Positions 44,926 through 53,145 of a DNA stretch of 64,000 nt are shown here, piece by piece. The position numbers were made by a program, and so were the translations under genes. Position 1 is the stretch's first letter; each line of letters opens with the position of its first letter. The notes under the pieces were generated by a model, which was given only the letters and a program-made list of their open reading frames with translations, searched no databases and was not told the DNA's origin. The DNA is from Treponema sp. UBA6367. Lineage in GTDB: Bacteria; Spirochaetota; Spirochaetia; Treponematales; Treponemataceae. The stretch is from positions 155,502 to 219,501 of the forward strand of contig DJRF01000019.1 of NCBI GenBank assembly GCA_002437725.1, written 5' to 3'.

Positions 44926-45279
44926 CTAAAATTCTTTTAAAAGCTGAACAAAGCCTGCTATAAGTTTTTTGTCACGACTTGAAAGGGAAGAAAAGTTTTC
45001 TGAAAGGTTTAGGATTTCTGCAATTCGGTAAAGTTTTGCATTGTTCACATTTTTCTGCTTTATTGCCGGTTTGCTGTCTTTTCCTGTAACCAAGTATTCT
45101 ACAGTAACGCCCAAAGCATTTGCAATTTTTACAGCAACATCGGCAGGCGGCATAGAAGGATTTTTGCTGGCAACATAATTATACAAAGCCCGCTCCGGAA
45201 CCCCAGATTTTTCCGCAAGCTCCTTGTACCGCATATCTGCAAATTCAATTTCTTCTTTAAGTCGTGTATGGAAATCCAT
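44926..45279 (-). CDS. XRE-family transcriptional repressor
   Basis: 117 residues; helix-turn-helix in residues 15–65 ('YKELAEKSGVPERALYNYVA', 'PPADVAVKIANALGVTVEYL'), as in phage CI-like and P22 C2-like repressors. The C-terminal helical part may dimerise. It faces the DUF2188 gene across 115 bases containing palindromes, so it probably represses its own promoter and the operon at 45395. The type of regulator usually controls mobile or stress-responsive modules. Confidence 0.88.
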   Translation of the reverse strand: MDFHTRLKEEIEFADMRYKELAEKSGVPERALYNYVASKNPSMPPADVAVKIANALGVTVEYLVTGKDSKPAIKQKNVNNAKLYRIAEILNLSENFSSLSSRDKKLIAGFVQLLKEF

Positions 45280-45313
45280 ACCATAAAACTACTATATCTG
45301 GCAATTAAATGCG

Positions 45314-45371
45314 TGTTTACTACTAAAAATAGTTGTGTTATAATTTTACACTACTAGATTTAGTAGTAAAG
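45314..45371 (+). promoter_or_regulatory. operator/promoter between the XRE gene and DUF2188 gene
   Basis: ACTACTAAAAATAGTTGT (45319–45336) and ACTACTAGATTTAGTAGT (45351–45368) are two palindromes of 18 bp; the second is perfect. Between them TTTACT-N17-TATAAT forms a promoter, so both boxes lie where a repressor would block polymerase. Almost the same sequence recurs at 53146–53190. Confidence 0.75.
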
Positions 45372-45394
45372 AATAAATTAAAGAAGTGTTTTTT

Positions 45395-45628
45395 ATGACA
45401 ACAAAGTATTGGGTTATTCCAGATGGTGATGGAACTTTTTATGTAACAGAAGGTTCTGAGGCTGGGAAAAGAGCAGCAGTTGGGATTCCTACAGAAATGG
45501 CAGCAGTTGCAACTGCAAGAGGATTCTTACATAACAAAGGCGGTGGGCAAGTTGTTGTGAAAGGTGAAGACGGAAAAATAAAATATCACAAAACTGTTGA
45601 GCAAATCTTGATATTTCATCCACTGTAA
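45395..45628 (+). CDS. DUF2188-type small protein
   Basis: 77 residues from ATG 45395 (MTTKYWVIPDGDG). Matches the DUF2188 pattern: 'YVTEGSEAGKRA', 'EMAAVATARGFLHN' and 'GGGQVVVKGEDGKIKYH'. Function of the family is unknown. The first gene of the cassette driven by the XRE-regulated promoter. Its stop codon lies in a perfect hairpin, CATCCACTGTA/TACAGTGGATG (45617–45643). Confidence 0.75.
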   Translation: MTTKYWVIPDGDGTFYVTEGSEAGKRAAVGIPTEMAAVATARGFLHNKGGGQVVVKGEDGKIKYHKTVEQILIFHPL

Positions 45629-45643
45629 AAAATACAGTGGATG
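45617..45643. terminator. hairpin overlapping the DUF2188 stop codon
   Basis: CATCCACTGTA pairs exactly with TACAGTGGATG around a five-base loop; short T-rich tail. Might reduce expression of the following gene. Confidence 0.5.
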
Positions 45644-45691
45644 ATTTTATCGAATTTTGAAAATTTCATATTTTATTGGAGTGAAAAATTT

Positions 45692-46750
45692 ATGAAAACC
45701 CTTGAAGACCTTGCAAATGAATTAAACAGAGAAGAATGGGCTGTCGAAAGAATGTTGAAGAACCGAGGTTACTTAAAAAATAATGGCGAGCCTAGAAAAT
45801 CCACAATAGATGCTGGATATATGAATAAAAATGGATTAATTACAAATTCTGGCTGGAATACATTTGTTGAGGAATTAGGATATAAGGAATATGTAAAGGA
45901 TAAGTCGAACTCTGAACAGTCAGAACCAAAAAATGACTACGAAGATGGCTTTAAGTTCATAAAATCTGAAGAAACCGAGGATGATGGATTCATAAAATAT
46001 GAAAACAGTGATGATTGGTGGGAAGGTGAGTATAAAGGTTGGAGAATTAGAGCTCATAAAACCATAGCAGAAAAGGGACAACGTTTTAAAAGTGCCGTTG
46101 TATGGTCTGTTTTAAGAGATGAGATTGATGAATTTGAGGATAAAGTCGAAGCCCTTTTTTCACAAATTAGGGAATATCGAGGATGGAAAATTACAGAATC
46201 TGAATATAGTGCTAAGAATCGCCTTGTTGCAAAAAAGGAAGGATATGAAGATATAAGTGTTTATTTGGGTGAAGATATAAGAAGCGAAATTGACGAAATT
46301 GAGCAAATAGCCAAAAATACTATTTTTGAAGATGAATATCGAGGTTGGAAAATTGAAACTAAAATCACCAAACGGGGAGCTCGGTATTCAGCTGAAAAAG
46401 AAGGTGCTTTTTCAATCGTACATGGTTATTCTTTAGATTCTATCAAAGAATTGATTGATGAGGAAGAAATAAATATTACCGAAACCCAGAATGTATTAGC
46501 AAATCCAGAAAACTTTTCCGAAGAATATAAAGGTTGGACTATAACGGCTAATGGCAATGAACTTATTGCAAAAAAAGAAGGAGAAGATGATATTTCTGGA
46601 ATGGAAACATTAGATGCAATAGGACTATATTTGTGTAGACATCGTTTGCATGAACATATAGATAATCATTATGTACGAAAATCTTCTAATCCTGTTGAAA
46701 ATGTTGCCGAAGATTTACATTATGATTTCTTTAAGAACGAATGGGTATAA
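45692..46750 (+). CDS. KilAC/antirepressor-like protein with four internal repeats
   Basis: 352 residues from the ATG at 45692 (MKTLEDLANELN). Residues 1–65 resemble the wing-helix KilAC/ANT domain of phage antirepressors: 'LANELNREEWAVERMLKNRG', 'NGEPRKSTIDAGYM' and 'GLITNSGW'. Residues 110–340 carry four related units, each opening with EYKGW or EYRGW followed by I-x-A or KIT and ending in an acidic helix. The repeats are roughly 55–60 residues. The combination suggests a DNA-binding regulator with a repeat-based binding part. It lies 63 bases after the DUF2188 gene in the same direction. Confidence 0.7.
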   Translation: MKTLEDLANELNREEWAVERMLKNRGYLKNNGEPRKSTIDAGYMNKNGLITNSGWNTFVEELGYKEYVKDKSNSEQSEPKNDYEDGFKFIKSEETEDDGFIKYENSDDWWEGEYKGWRIRAHKTIAEKGQRFKSAVVWSVLRDEIDEFEDKVEALFSQIREYRGWKITESEYSAKNRLVAKKEGYEDISVYLGEDIRSEIDEIEQIAKNTIFEDEYRGWKIETKITKRGARYSAEKEGAFSIVHGYSLDSIKELIDEEEINITETQNVLANPENFSEEYKGWTITANGNELIAKKEGEDDISGMETLDAIGLYLCRHRLHEHIDNHYVRKSSNPVENVAEDLHYDFFKNEWV

Positions 46751-46861
46751 TAATTAGCCTTTAAAGTTGCGATTATTCCGCATCCTAACGCACGCTGCGA
46801 AACCGATGCAAATAAAAAAGAAATGCTGTTCAAGCAGATAAAATAGTTTTTTACAGGAGAA

Positions 46862-47518
46862 ATGAATATGCCAACAAGTAAAAACAAAAGAATTACAAAA
46901 ACTTGGAAACAAAAAATTGATGACCAAAAAATAAAATATAAAGAAAATCAAGCTGTGCGTGCATATAAGTTAAAACTAGCGGAACTGAAAAATGAACGTA
47001 TCTATAATGATAATCAGTATTCTTTAAAAGATAAAGAAACAGAAATAAAACGGTTACAATCTCAATACGAACATGAAGAAAAAGTAAATGAACAAAAAAC
47101 TCAATTTATTGTCAGAATGACTGAATTATATAATGAGTTTATAAAAGTAATTATTGGTCCAATGACAGAATTGGCAAAGGAACATTTTAATGCTCTAAAA
47201 GATATTAGACAAGAAACTGTTGCTCTTTTGCAAAATCAGATTAATTCAACAAAAGATGATATAAAAAAACTTGAGGCTGAAAAAGAAAATGCAAGAAAAA
47301 CTGGGGAAATTTCTTTGTGTTCAGAAATCAGTAGTCAAATACGTAAAAATCGAAAAGATGTTGCGACTAAAGAAGAAGAACTGAATGATTTTATAAAAAC
47401 AAGTTGGAATGATTTAAACGAGTTGGTTCATAGAGGTATACCTTTGCCATCACCGACTGAGTTCGTTAATAATGGTAATGGACTCATTGGCAATCAGAAA
47501 ACTTATTTAATTGAATAG
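46862..47518 (+). CDS. coiled-coil protein of unknown function
   Basis: 218 residues, almost wholly helical, with heptad-like Lys/Glu/Gln content from 15 to 180 ('QSQYEHEEKVNEQKTQFIVR'). No signal peptide. Start at 46862 (ATGAATATG) or 46868; the SD AGGAG better fits 46868. Part of the cassette governed by the XRE operator, followed by a terminator-like hairpin before the next gene. Confidence 0.65.
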   Translation: MNMPTSKNKRITKTWKQKIDDQKIKYKENQAVRAYKLKLAELKNERIYNDNQYSLKDKETEIKRLQSQYEHEEKVNEQKTQFIVRMTELYNEFIKVIIGPMTELAKEHFNALKDIRQETVALLQNQINSTKDDIKKLEAEKENARKTGEISLCSEISSQIRKNRKDVATKEEELNDFIKTSWNDLNELVHRGIPLPSPTEFVNNGNGLIGNQKTYLIE

Positions 47519-47541
47519 AAATGATTAATTTTCGAGGAGCT

Positions 47542-47584
47542 AAAATAAAAACTTCCTAAATTGTCGTCAGTTTTTATTTTTTTT
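47542..47584 (+). terminator. terminator hairpin between cassette genes
   Basis: AAAATAAAAACT (47542–47553) pairs with AGTTTTTATTTT (47569–47580), followed by TTTT. A second small stem AGTTTGC/GCAAACT (47585–47601) follows, similar to that before slyD. Confidence 0.7.
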
Positions 47585-47622
47585 AGTTTGCTTTGCAAAC
47601 TTCATTGTTACAGGAGATGCAA

Positions 47623-48813
47623 ATGAATAATTTAAATGAACTTTGTGAAATATGTAATGATTGTGGTGATGAAATTTTTATGTTTATGGAAAATATTCAA
47701 AAGAATAAAGATATAAATATAAAAGATCTTAATAGCTTTTTAAAAGATGTAGAAGAACTTTCAAAAGAAGATGATATTGGTTTGATTGGACATAAAATTG
47801 TAAGGTTAAAAAAAGAATGGGCATTGTTGGTAAAATATTACGCTGATGTAGAATTGACAACGTCAAAAAGGGCTTATTTAAATTCGATTACGGAATGTAT
47901 TGATAAGATTGAAATAGAAGATATGACTGCTGCCTATCGTGTTTTTGATTTATCAGATGATGAAATAGAAGATATTTTTACTTCTATAGATAACTTTATA
48001 GAAGATTTTATAGAAACTATTGATAATATTGAACAGCTTCAAAAAGAAGGAAAGACCGATTCTGATGATTATAAAAAATTGTTAGAAAGTATAAATGATT
48101 TATCAAAGTTTAATGAACTGGAAAAGTCTTTGGAAAATTTTGAAGTTTGCGATATTACTTCAATTGATAATGAATTGACTACTCGGCAGTCATTGTGGAA
48201 TAATTTTGAAGAAGAATATAAGAACTTAGAGTTTGAAAAAAACAATTTTGTTAGTGAACAAATTTTAATAATAAAAGATAAGTTTGAGAATATTTTGAAA
48301 GAGATTCCTGAACGTTATCTTAATCCCATTGATGCCAATGAATTGTTAGCGATTGAAAACGAAATAAATGAATTTGATGCTAATGCATGCAATACTTGTA
48401 GACCAATAAAAGAAAAAATGACTGATGGGGTAGAGGCATATAAATTAACGGAAAACTTTTCTTATGATTGTCAAAATTTTATTACTTATATTTCAAACGA
48501 AAATTTTTATACCCAAAAAAGAAGGGTGTATAACGAATATAAAGTAAAGAATGTAAAAATTAATGGAGATACAATTTTTTATGAGCAAGTGTTTAAAAAC
48601 GGTAACTCCATGGAGACAAATCGTAAACTTCAACTTGGAAATATTACAGAAAGAATCCCTGAACTAGAAAATCAGTATAGTAACTTGTTAAATAGAATTA
48701 ATGAAAATTTAAATAAAATAAAAGATTTTCTAGATTCAGAAGAAAGTGCAAAATTGAACAGTTTCATGGATAAAATAAAAGAGACTCGCAAAAAATACTT
48801 ACACAATATATAA
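47623..48813 (+). CDS. long helical protein, last gene of the cassette
   Basis: 396 residues from the ATG at 47623 (MNNLNELCEIC), seven bases after SD AGGAG; two earlier ATGs in frame have poorer spacing. Mostly helical with acidic Ile/Asp stretches ('DNFIEDFIETIDNIEQLQKE') and two Cys clusters near the N-terminus and near 265. No known domain. Its last 15 codons are duplicated at 53192–53239 and in part at 50412, where the rest of the gene is missing. Confidence 0.65.
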   Translation: MNNLNELCEICNDCGDEIFMFMENIQKNKDINIKDLNSFLKDVEELSKEDDIGLIGHKIVRLKKEWALLVKYYADVELTTSKRAYLNSITECIDKIEIEDMTAAYRVFDLSDDEIEDIFTSIDNFIEDFIETIDNIEQLQKEGKTDSDDYKKLLESINDLSKFNELEKSLENFEVCDITSIDNELTTRQSLWNNFEEEYKNLEFEKNNFVSEQILIIKDKFENILKEIPERYLNPIDANELLAIENEINEFDANACNTCRPIKEKMTDGVEAYKLTENFSYDCQNFITYISNENFYTQKRRVYNEYKVKNVKINGDTIFYEQVFKNGNSMETNRKLQLGNITERIPELENQYSNLLNRINENLNKIKDFLDSEESAKLNSFMDKIKETRKKYLHNI

Positions 48814-48814
48814 G

Positions 48815-48898
48815 AAAAATAAAATTTCTCCATTTTCTAAAAACTCTATTTCAAAAATGAAGAAACTATGAAAGCAGCCGGTTGGATAGAGGATTAAT
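48815..48898 (+). pseudogene. collapsed leucine-rich repeat cassette: leader plus last 18 codons
   Basis: 48815–48844 repeats the start of the leader found at 50422 and 53230 (GAAAAATAAAATTTCTCC), but instead of a gene it runs straight into codons 48845–48898 reading LYFKNEETMKAAGWIED-stop. This matches the end of the leucine-rich repeat protein at 50531 (HFKNQEDMKAAGWEF...). The body of that gene is missing. The remaining 50 bases before the convergent ATPase show nothing else. Confidence 0.7.
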
Positions 48899-48949
48899 AT
48901 TCTGATGAGCTGGCAAGGATTATTGATGAAATCAAAATAATTGTTTTTT

Positions 48950-50221
48950 TTAATCCTTTAAACATCCAACTGGCACAACATAAACTCCATCTGCACGGCG
49001 ATAGGCAAATTTTCCAGTTCCGGTAAGAACCATCAGAAATGAAGGTTCTTTCATTTTGGCTGTGTCAATCTTTGTGCTGAACTTTTTCAGGGTTTCGGCG
49101 CCTTCTTCTATCAGTCTGTCGCCGCCAAGTTTAATTTCTATCAGACCGAAAGAGCCATTACGAAGGTGGACTACGGTATCACATTCGAGACCTGATTTAT
49201 CGCGGTAGTGGTAAACCTGACCGTCGATGCTTTCTGCATAAACCCGAAGGTCGCGCACGCACATGGTTTCAAAAAACAATCCCATTGTGTTCAAATCTTT
49301 TGTGAGGTCATCCGGTCCAAGTCCAAGACTGGCGGTTGCAATCGAAGGGTCAGTAAAATACCGTGTGTCGGAGGTTCTGATTGCTGTCTTGGAACGGAGA
49401 TTTGGATTCCATGCCGGCATATCTTCAATCACAAAGATTTTTCGCAAGGCATTTGTGTAAGCATAGACGGTATCTTCAGAAAGTGTTTCAGAATCATTAA
49501 CAAGAATATCTTCCCGCAGCACCGCATAAGAAGTTTGACTGCCCTGATGTCTCGAATAAGATTTCATCAGTCTTTTTGCGCGCTCAGAATCCCGCTGTAC
49601 GTTATCAACTCTTGAAATATCAGTGTTCACAATTGCATCAAAATAATCAAAAGCCTGCTCCAAAGCAACGTCTTCTTCCATATCAATTGCTCCAGGCCAT
49701 CCTCCACGGCAAATCAAAAAAGCCAGCTTATCGATGTTTTTAACTTTATTTTCTGCAAGGAGCTTTTCCGGCTGATTGAACATTTCTTTGAGACTGACCT
49801 CGCCGGATGATTCCCCTGACTCAAACAACGTCATAGGACGCATTTTTATCCAGGCAAAACGGCCTGTTCCAGAATGAAAAATCTCATCGGTAACTGGAGG
49901 AACTGCAGAACCCGTAAGAATAAACTGTCCGACACTGTTTCTATGGTCTACTTCAAAACGTACGGCATCCCAAAGCTTTGGAGCAATCTGCCATTCATCT
50001 ATAAGACGAGGCGTTTCTCCTTTCAGAAGTTTTGAAGGTTCTATGTCAGCCGCCGTAAGATTTGCCGTAACATCTTCTGGCTTTGACATGTACAGAATGC
50101 TTTTAGCCATCTGCTCGGCAGTTGTAGTTTTTCCGCACCATTTTGGCCCTTGTATAAGAACCGCACCTTTTCCCCTCAATTTACGGGCGAGAATATTGTC
50201 TGAGATTCTTGGTCTGTACAT
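48950..50221 (-). CDS. AAA ATPase of the DUF4143 family
   Basis: 423 residues: AAA_14 domain with Walker A GPKWCGKTT near 25, Walker B-like 'LIDEWQIAPKLWDAVRFEVD', sensor 'FILTGSAVPP', and C-terminal DUF4143 with 'YFTDPSIATASLGLGPD' and 'VYHYRDKSGLECDTVV' followed by 'FGLIEIKLG', a PD-(D/E)xK-like core (D–ExK). The family is widespread in mobile and host-associated genomes; the function is not established. The start is supported by an ATG with a -10 box about eight bases before and no SD. Three direct repeats lie upstream. Confidence 0.9.
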   Translation of the reverse strand: MYRPRISDNILARKLRGKGAVLIQGPKWCGKTTTAEQMAKSILYMSKPEDVTANLTAADIEPSKLLKGETPRLIDEWQIAPKLWDAVRFEVDHRNSVGQFILTGSAVPPVTDEIFHSGTGRFAWIKMRPMTLFESGESSGEVSLKEMFNQPEKLLAENKVKNIDKLAFLICRGGWPGAIDMEEDVALEQAFDYFDAIVNTDISRVDNVQRDSERAKRLMKSYSRHQGSQTSYAVLREDILVNDSETLSEDTVYAYTNALRKIFVIEDMPAWNPNLRSKTAIRTSDTRYFTDPSIATASLGLGPDDLTKDLNTMGLFFETMCVRDLRVYAESIDGQVYHYRDKSGLECDTVVHLRNGSFGLIEIKLGGDRLIEEGAETLKKFSTKIDTAKMKEPSFLMVLTGTGKFAYRRADGVYVVPVGCLKD

Positions 50222-50239
50222 AGTTATATTTTATACTTT

Positions 50240-50325
50240 GTTCGGTAATTTGGCAAGTTTTTGTTCGGTAATTTGGCTTATGATTAATCGGGTATATGGC
50301 GGGTTTTTAATCGGTAATTTGGCAT
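50240..50325. repeat. three direct repeats upstream of the DUF4143 ATPase
   Basis: TCGGTAATTTGGC occurs at 50241–50253, 50264–50276 and 50313–50325, with a degenerate copy (TCGGGTATATGGC) between at 50289–50301. They cover the promoter of the minus-strand ATPase and probably bind a regulator, possibly the ATPase itself. Confidence 0.75.
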
Positions 50326-50411
50326 TTAAGATAGTGTTGCAGGACTTCGCATTTTTTAGGTAAAAACAGGTACAAAATGAACAAAATTCATAAAAAACTT
50401 GAACTTTGAGC

Positions 50412-50530
50412 TAGGTAATTAAGAAAAATAAAATTTCTCTTTTTCTCAAAAACTCAACTTTTTTCTCCAACATATAATATGTAACTTCTGTAAGTCAGAA
50501 TTTAAATATTATAAACAGGGGGATACAATT
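50412..50530 (+). repeat. shared cassette leader, copy 1 (119 bp)
   Basis: Same length as 53222–53340 and closely similar throughout. It begins with the end of a helical-protein paralogue (…CTA GGT AAT TAA), passes through CTCAACTTTTTTCTCCAAC and a TATAAT box, and ends at the SD of the next gene. Confidence 0.75.
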
Positions 50531-51445
50531 TTGAATAAAAAAGAAGATGTAAAGAATAGCATGGATGACTTTGACATTGATAAAGAACTTGCTGAACTTG
50601 ATGAATACATTGACGATTCTGTGAAGTTTAAGATTAAAAATGGAATATTACAAAAATATTGTGGAAACGATAGCGAAGTAGTAATTCCCGATGGGGTTAA
50701 AGTTATAGGTTCGCGTGCTTTTTCAGGTTCTCTCGATTTAGAAAAAGTAATAATCCCAGAGGGAGTAGAAGTTATAAGTGCTAGAGCTTTTGACTCTTGT
50801 GCCTTTTTAAAAGAAGTAGTCTTTCCAAAAACATTGGAAAGAATTGAAAAAGAAGCTTTTTATGATACATCATTATCTAATATTTTTATTCCACCTTCGG
50901 TAGTAGAAATAGGGCCTCGTTGTTTTGCTGCTTGTAATATAAAAGAACTAAATCATCCTTTATTAAAAATTGAAAATGAATTGGCAATAAAGGATAATCT
51001 TCTTTTATATTGTGTAGACAGTTCACTTAAAAATGTCATAATTCCTGAAGGCATCGAAGTAATAAATGATTGGGCATTTGATATGAGCGACGCGGAAAGT
51101 GTTACTATTCCTAGCAGTGTTAAATCCATTGTATTCTTTGCTTTTGGATGTTGCAGTAATCTAAAGTCAGTAAAATTAACAGAAGGTCTTAAAGTAATAG
51201 AAGACGGTGCTTTTTATAGAACAAATATGTTTGGAAATATATTAAAAAAACAGAAATGCAAAAACGATTCGTGCGGATATGATACATGCGTTAGAATCTA
51301 CAATTCCGATGGTTCTTTAGATGTTTATGATTACGAAGAGCCAGAAGATGATATTGATATTATATATGAGAGAGGATGTATTGCTCATTTTAAAAATCAA
51401 GAAGATATGAAAGCCGCTGGGTGGGAATTTTTAGATAAAGAATAA
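50531..51445 (+). CDS. BspA-like leucine-rich repeat protein, second paralogue
   Basis: 304 residues with a TTG start after SD GGGGGA. An acidic N-terminus (residues 1–30) precedes seven or eight LRR_5 repeats ('IPDGVKVIGSRAFSG', 'VTIPSSVKSIVFFAFGCC') that align with the gene at 40334, including 'KELNHPLLKIENELAIKDN'. The C-terminal 50 residues are different: 'YNSDGSLDVYDYEEPEDD' and 'AHFKNQEDMKAAGWEF'. The last part is also found as an isolated remnant at 48845. No signal peptide. Confidence 0.85.
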   Translation: MNKKEDVKNSMDDFDIDKELAELDEYIDDSVKFKIKNGILQKYCGNDSEVVIPDGVKVIGSRAFSGSLDLEKVIIPEGVEVISARAFDSCAFLKEVVFPKTLERIEKEAFYDTSLSNIFIPPSVVEIGPRCFAACNIKELNHPLLKIENELAIKDNLLLYCVDSSLKNVIIPEGIEVINDWAFDMSDAESVTIPSSVKSIVFFAFGCCSNLKSVKLTEGLKVIEDGAFYRTNMFGNILKKQKCKNDSCGYDTCVRIYNSDGSLDVYDYEEPEDDIDIIYERGCIAHFKNQEDMKAAGWEFLDKE

Positions 51446-51486
51446 ATCTTAATAGACATAAAAAATGAACAAAAAAAGATGTGGCT

Positions 51487-51540
51487 TTAAAGATAAAGAT
51501 TTGTCATATTACGAAACGAATTTAATCAGGCTCTTTTGCA
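51487..51540 (+). pseudogene. fragment of a paralogue of the 614-residue gene
   Basis: Codons FKDKDLSYYETNLIR (51487–51531) match 'FEDKDLSYYEAEVNF' of the gene at 55185, including an identical run AAAGATTTGTCATATTACGA. Nothing else of that gene is left here; the 100 bases that follow hold no ORF. Confidence 0.55.
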
Positions 51541-51642
51541 TTGTTTGTATATTGTAAGTTGTAAAAATAAGCACTGAGCGAAAGATAAATCAGTTTTCGT
51601 GTTTTCAGCACGCCCGGAGTAGATTGTTGACTTTTGTTCTGT

Positions 51643-51693
51643 TGTCGAATAAACTCGACATAATATAATGTTTTTTGTCGGGTATATTTGACA
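51643..51693 (+). promoter_or_regulatory. two palindromic operators on an ATPase promoter
   Basis: TGTCGAATAAACTCGACA (51643–51660) and TGTCGGGTATATTTGACA (51676–51693) are two 18-bp inverted repeats of the same type. TTGTCG-N16-TATAAT (51642–51669) lies across the first one, so the sites are set to block the promoter of the gene at 51705. Confidence 0.75.
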
Positions 51694-51704
51694 CGGAGTT
51701 TGCG

Positions 51705-52961
51705 ATGAACCATGATTTATTAAAAACAGTTATTTACGATCAGCATGAGATAATCCGCAGTCTCAATATTGTTAGCCGCGAGTATGATTTTGATATTAAC
51801 GCTAATTACGTTGTTATAGGGCTACGCCGTGCCGGAAAATCAACTTTATTGTATAAAATTGTACAGGATTTGATAGGACAGGGCATTGATTGGAAGCAGA
51901 TAATATATATCAATTTTGAGGATGAGCGTCTTTCTGAATTTTCTCTGAATGATTTTAATGATATTCTTGCCGTTCAGTCTGAAATGAGTGATAAAAAAGG
52001 CTGGTTCTTTTTTGATGAAATTCAAAATATTGAAGGATGGGAAAAATTTGCCCGGCGAATGGCAGACTCTAAGGAGCATACTTTTATAACAGGAAGCAAT
52101 GCGAAAATGATTTCTGCGGAAATTGAAAACCGGTTGGGTGGGCGGTATCTTACAAAATATGTGACTCCATATAATTTTCGCGAATATCTGAAAGCAAAAA
52201 AAGTTGATTATTCGGATAAAACTATTTTGGGAACAAAAGGTAGTGGAAAAATTATTAGGGAATTTAAAGACTATTTCTATTTTGGAGGTTTTCCTGAAAA
52301 TCTTGAATACAAAGACAAACGGGAATATGTTTCAAGCATTTATCAGAAAATTCTGCTAGGTGATATAGCTGCAAGAAACGGAATCAGAAATACGAACGGC
52401 TTGCGCCTTCTTATGAAAAAAATTGCAGAATCTGTAAAAGATGAAGTTTCTTACACAAAACTTCATAACACGCTTAAATCAATCGGTGTAAGCATAAGCA
52501 AGGATATTATTATAGATTACATTGGTTATGCCCGGCAGTCGTTCTTGATATTTGCAATCAAAAATTACTTTTCAAAGTTTGTTGAGCAGGAAACAACGCC
52601 TAAGTATTACTTTAATGACAACGGTCTGCTTAATCTTTTTTTGAACAAGGGTGAGTCTCGTTTGCTGGAAAATCTTGTTGCAATAAATCTTTGGAATAAA
52701 TATAAGGATAGGCTGTTTTATCTTAAAGGCAAGAATTTTGATGCGGATTTTTTTGTGGAAGAAACAGGAGCTGTTATACAGGTTGCTTATTCTGTTGAGA
52801 ATATTTCAAATGAGCGGGAAACAAAGTCTCTTGTAGAAGTTGCAAAATCTGTAAAAGAAGCAAAACAGTTTATAATCATTACCTATGAAGAAGAAAAAGA
52901 GCTGAATGTTGATGATATAAAAATCGAAGTTATTCCTGTCTGGAAATGGCTTTTAAAATAG
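51705..52961 (+). CDS. AAA ATPase (AAA_14/DUF4143), second copy
   Basis: 418 residues from ATG 51705 (MNHDLLKTV), SD CGGAG. Walker A GLRRAGKST near 41, Walker B 'GWFFFDEIQNIEGWEKFARR', sensor 'FITGSNAKM', and a C-terminal DUF4143 with 'KYYFNDNGLLNLFL', 'FDADFFVEETGAVIQVAYS' and 'VKEAKQFIIITYEEEK', i.e. a PD-(D/E)xK-like fold. Only distantly similar to the gene at 48950. Its promoter has its own pair of palindromes. Function is not established for the family. Confidence 0.9.
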   Translation: MNHDLLKTVIYDQHEIIRSLNIVSREYDFDINANYVVIGLRRAGKSTLLYKIVQDLIGQGIDWKQIIYINFEDERLSEFSLNDFNDILAVQSEMSDKKGWFFFDEIQNIEGWEKFARRMADSKEHTFITGSNAKMISAEIENRLGGRYLTKYVTPYNFREYLKAKKVDYSDKTILGTKGSGKIIREFKDYFYFGGFPENLEYKDKREYVSSIYQKILLGDIAARNGIRNTNGLRLLMKKIAESVKDEVSYTKLHNTLKSIGVSISKDIIIDYIGYARQSFLIFAIKNYFSKFVEQETTPKYYFNDNGLLNLFLNKGESRLLENLVAINLWNKYKDRLFYLKGKNFDADFFVEETGAVIQVAYSVENISNERETKSLVEVAKSVKEAKQFIIITYEEEKELNVDDIKIEVIPVWKWLLK

Positions 52962-52979
52962 GTTTTTGTTATTTTGTCC

Positions 52980-53135
52980 AAACTTCGAGTTTTTAGGAAA
53001 AATAAACAAAAGTGTAAGCGAATCTACAATTTATGAAGATTTTGTGCAATTAGAACAACTAAGTTTGCACAGCAACCCAAACCTTGCCAAGTGAAACGCG
53101 AGCATAACCATCTGTAGCAATTGTTTACAGCAATT
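52980..53135 (-). repeat. palindromic intergenic repeat, copy C (3'-truncated)
   Basis: Begins with the terminal repeat AAACTTCGAGTTTTT (52980–52994) and matches the copies at 1325 and 57747 for about 150 bases (GAAGATTTTGTGCAATTAGAACAA, CATAACCATCTGTAGCA region) but lacks the opposite terminal repeat. It abuts the duplicated operator at 53146. Confidence 0.75.
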
Positions 53136-53145
53136 AATTGTATTT

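Noticed and set aside
46770..46810. Possible integron attC site (CCTAACGC), also near 60490
   Set aside because: The order and spacing of the core boxes do not fit RYYYAAC...GTTRRRY, only two such motifs occur and no integrase is in the window.
50240..50325. CRISPR array
   Set aside because: Only three short 13-bp repeats with unequal spacing, located on a promoter, and no cas gene.
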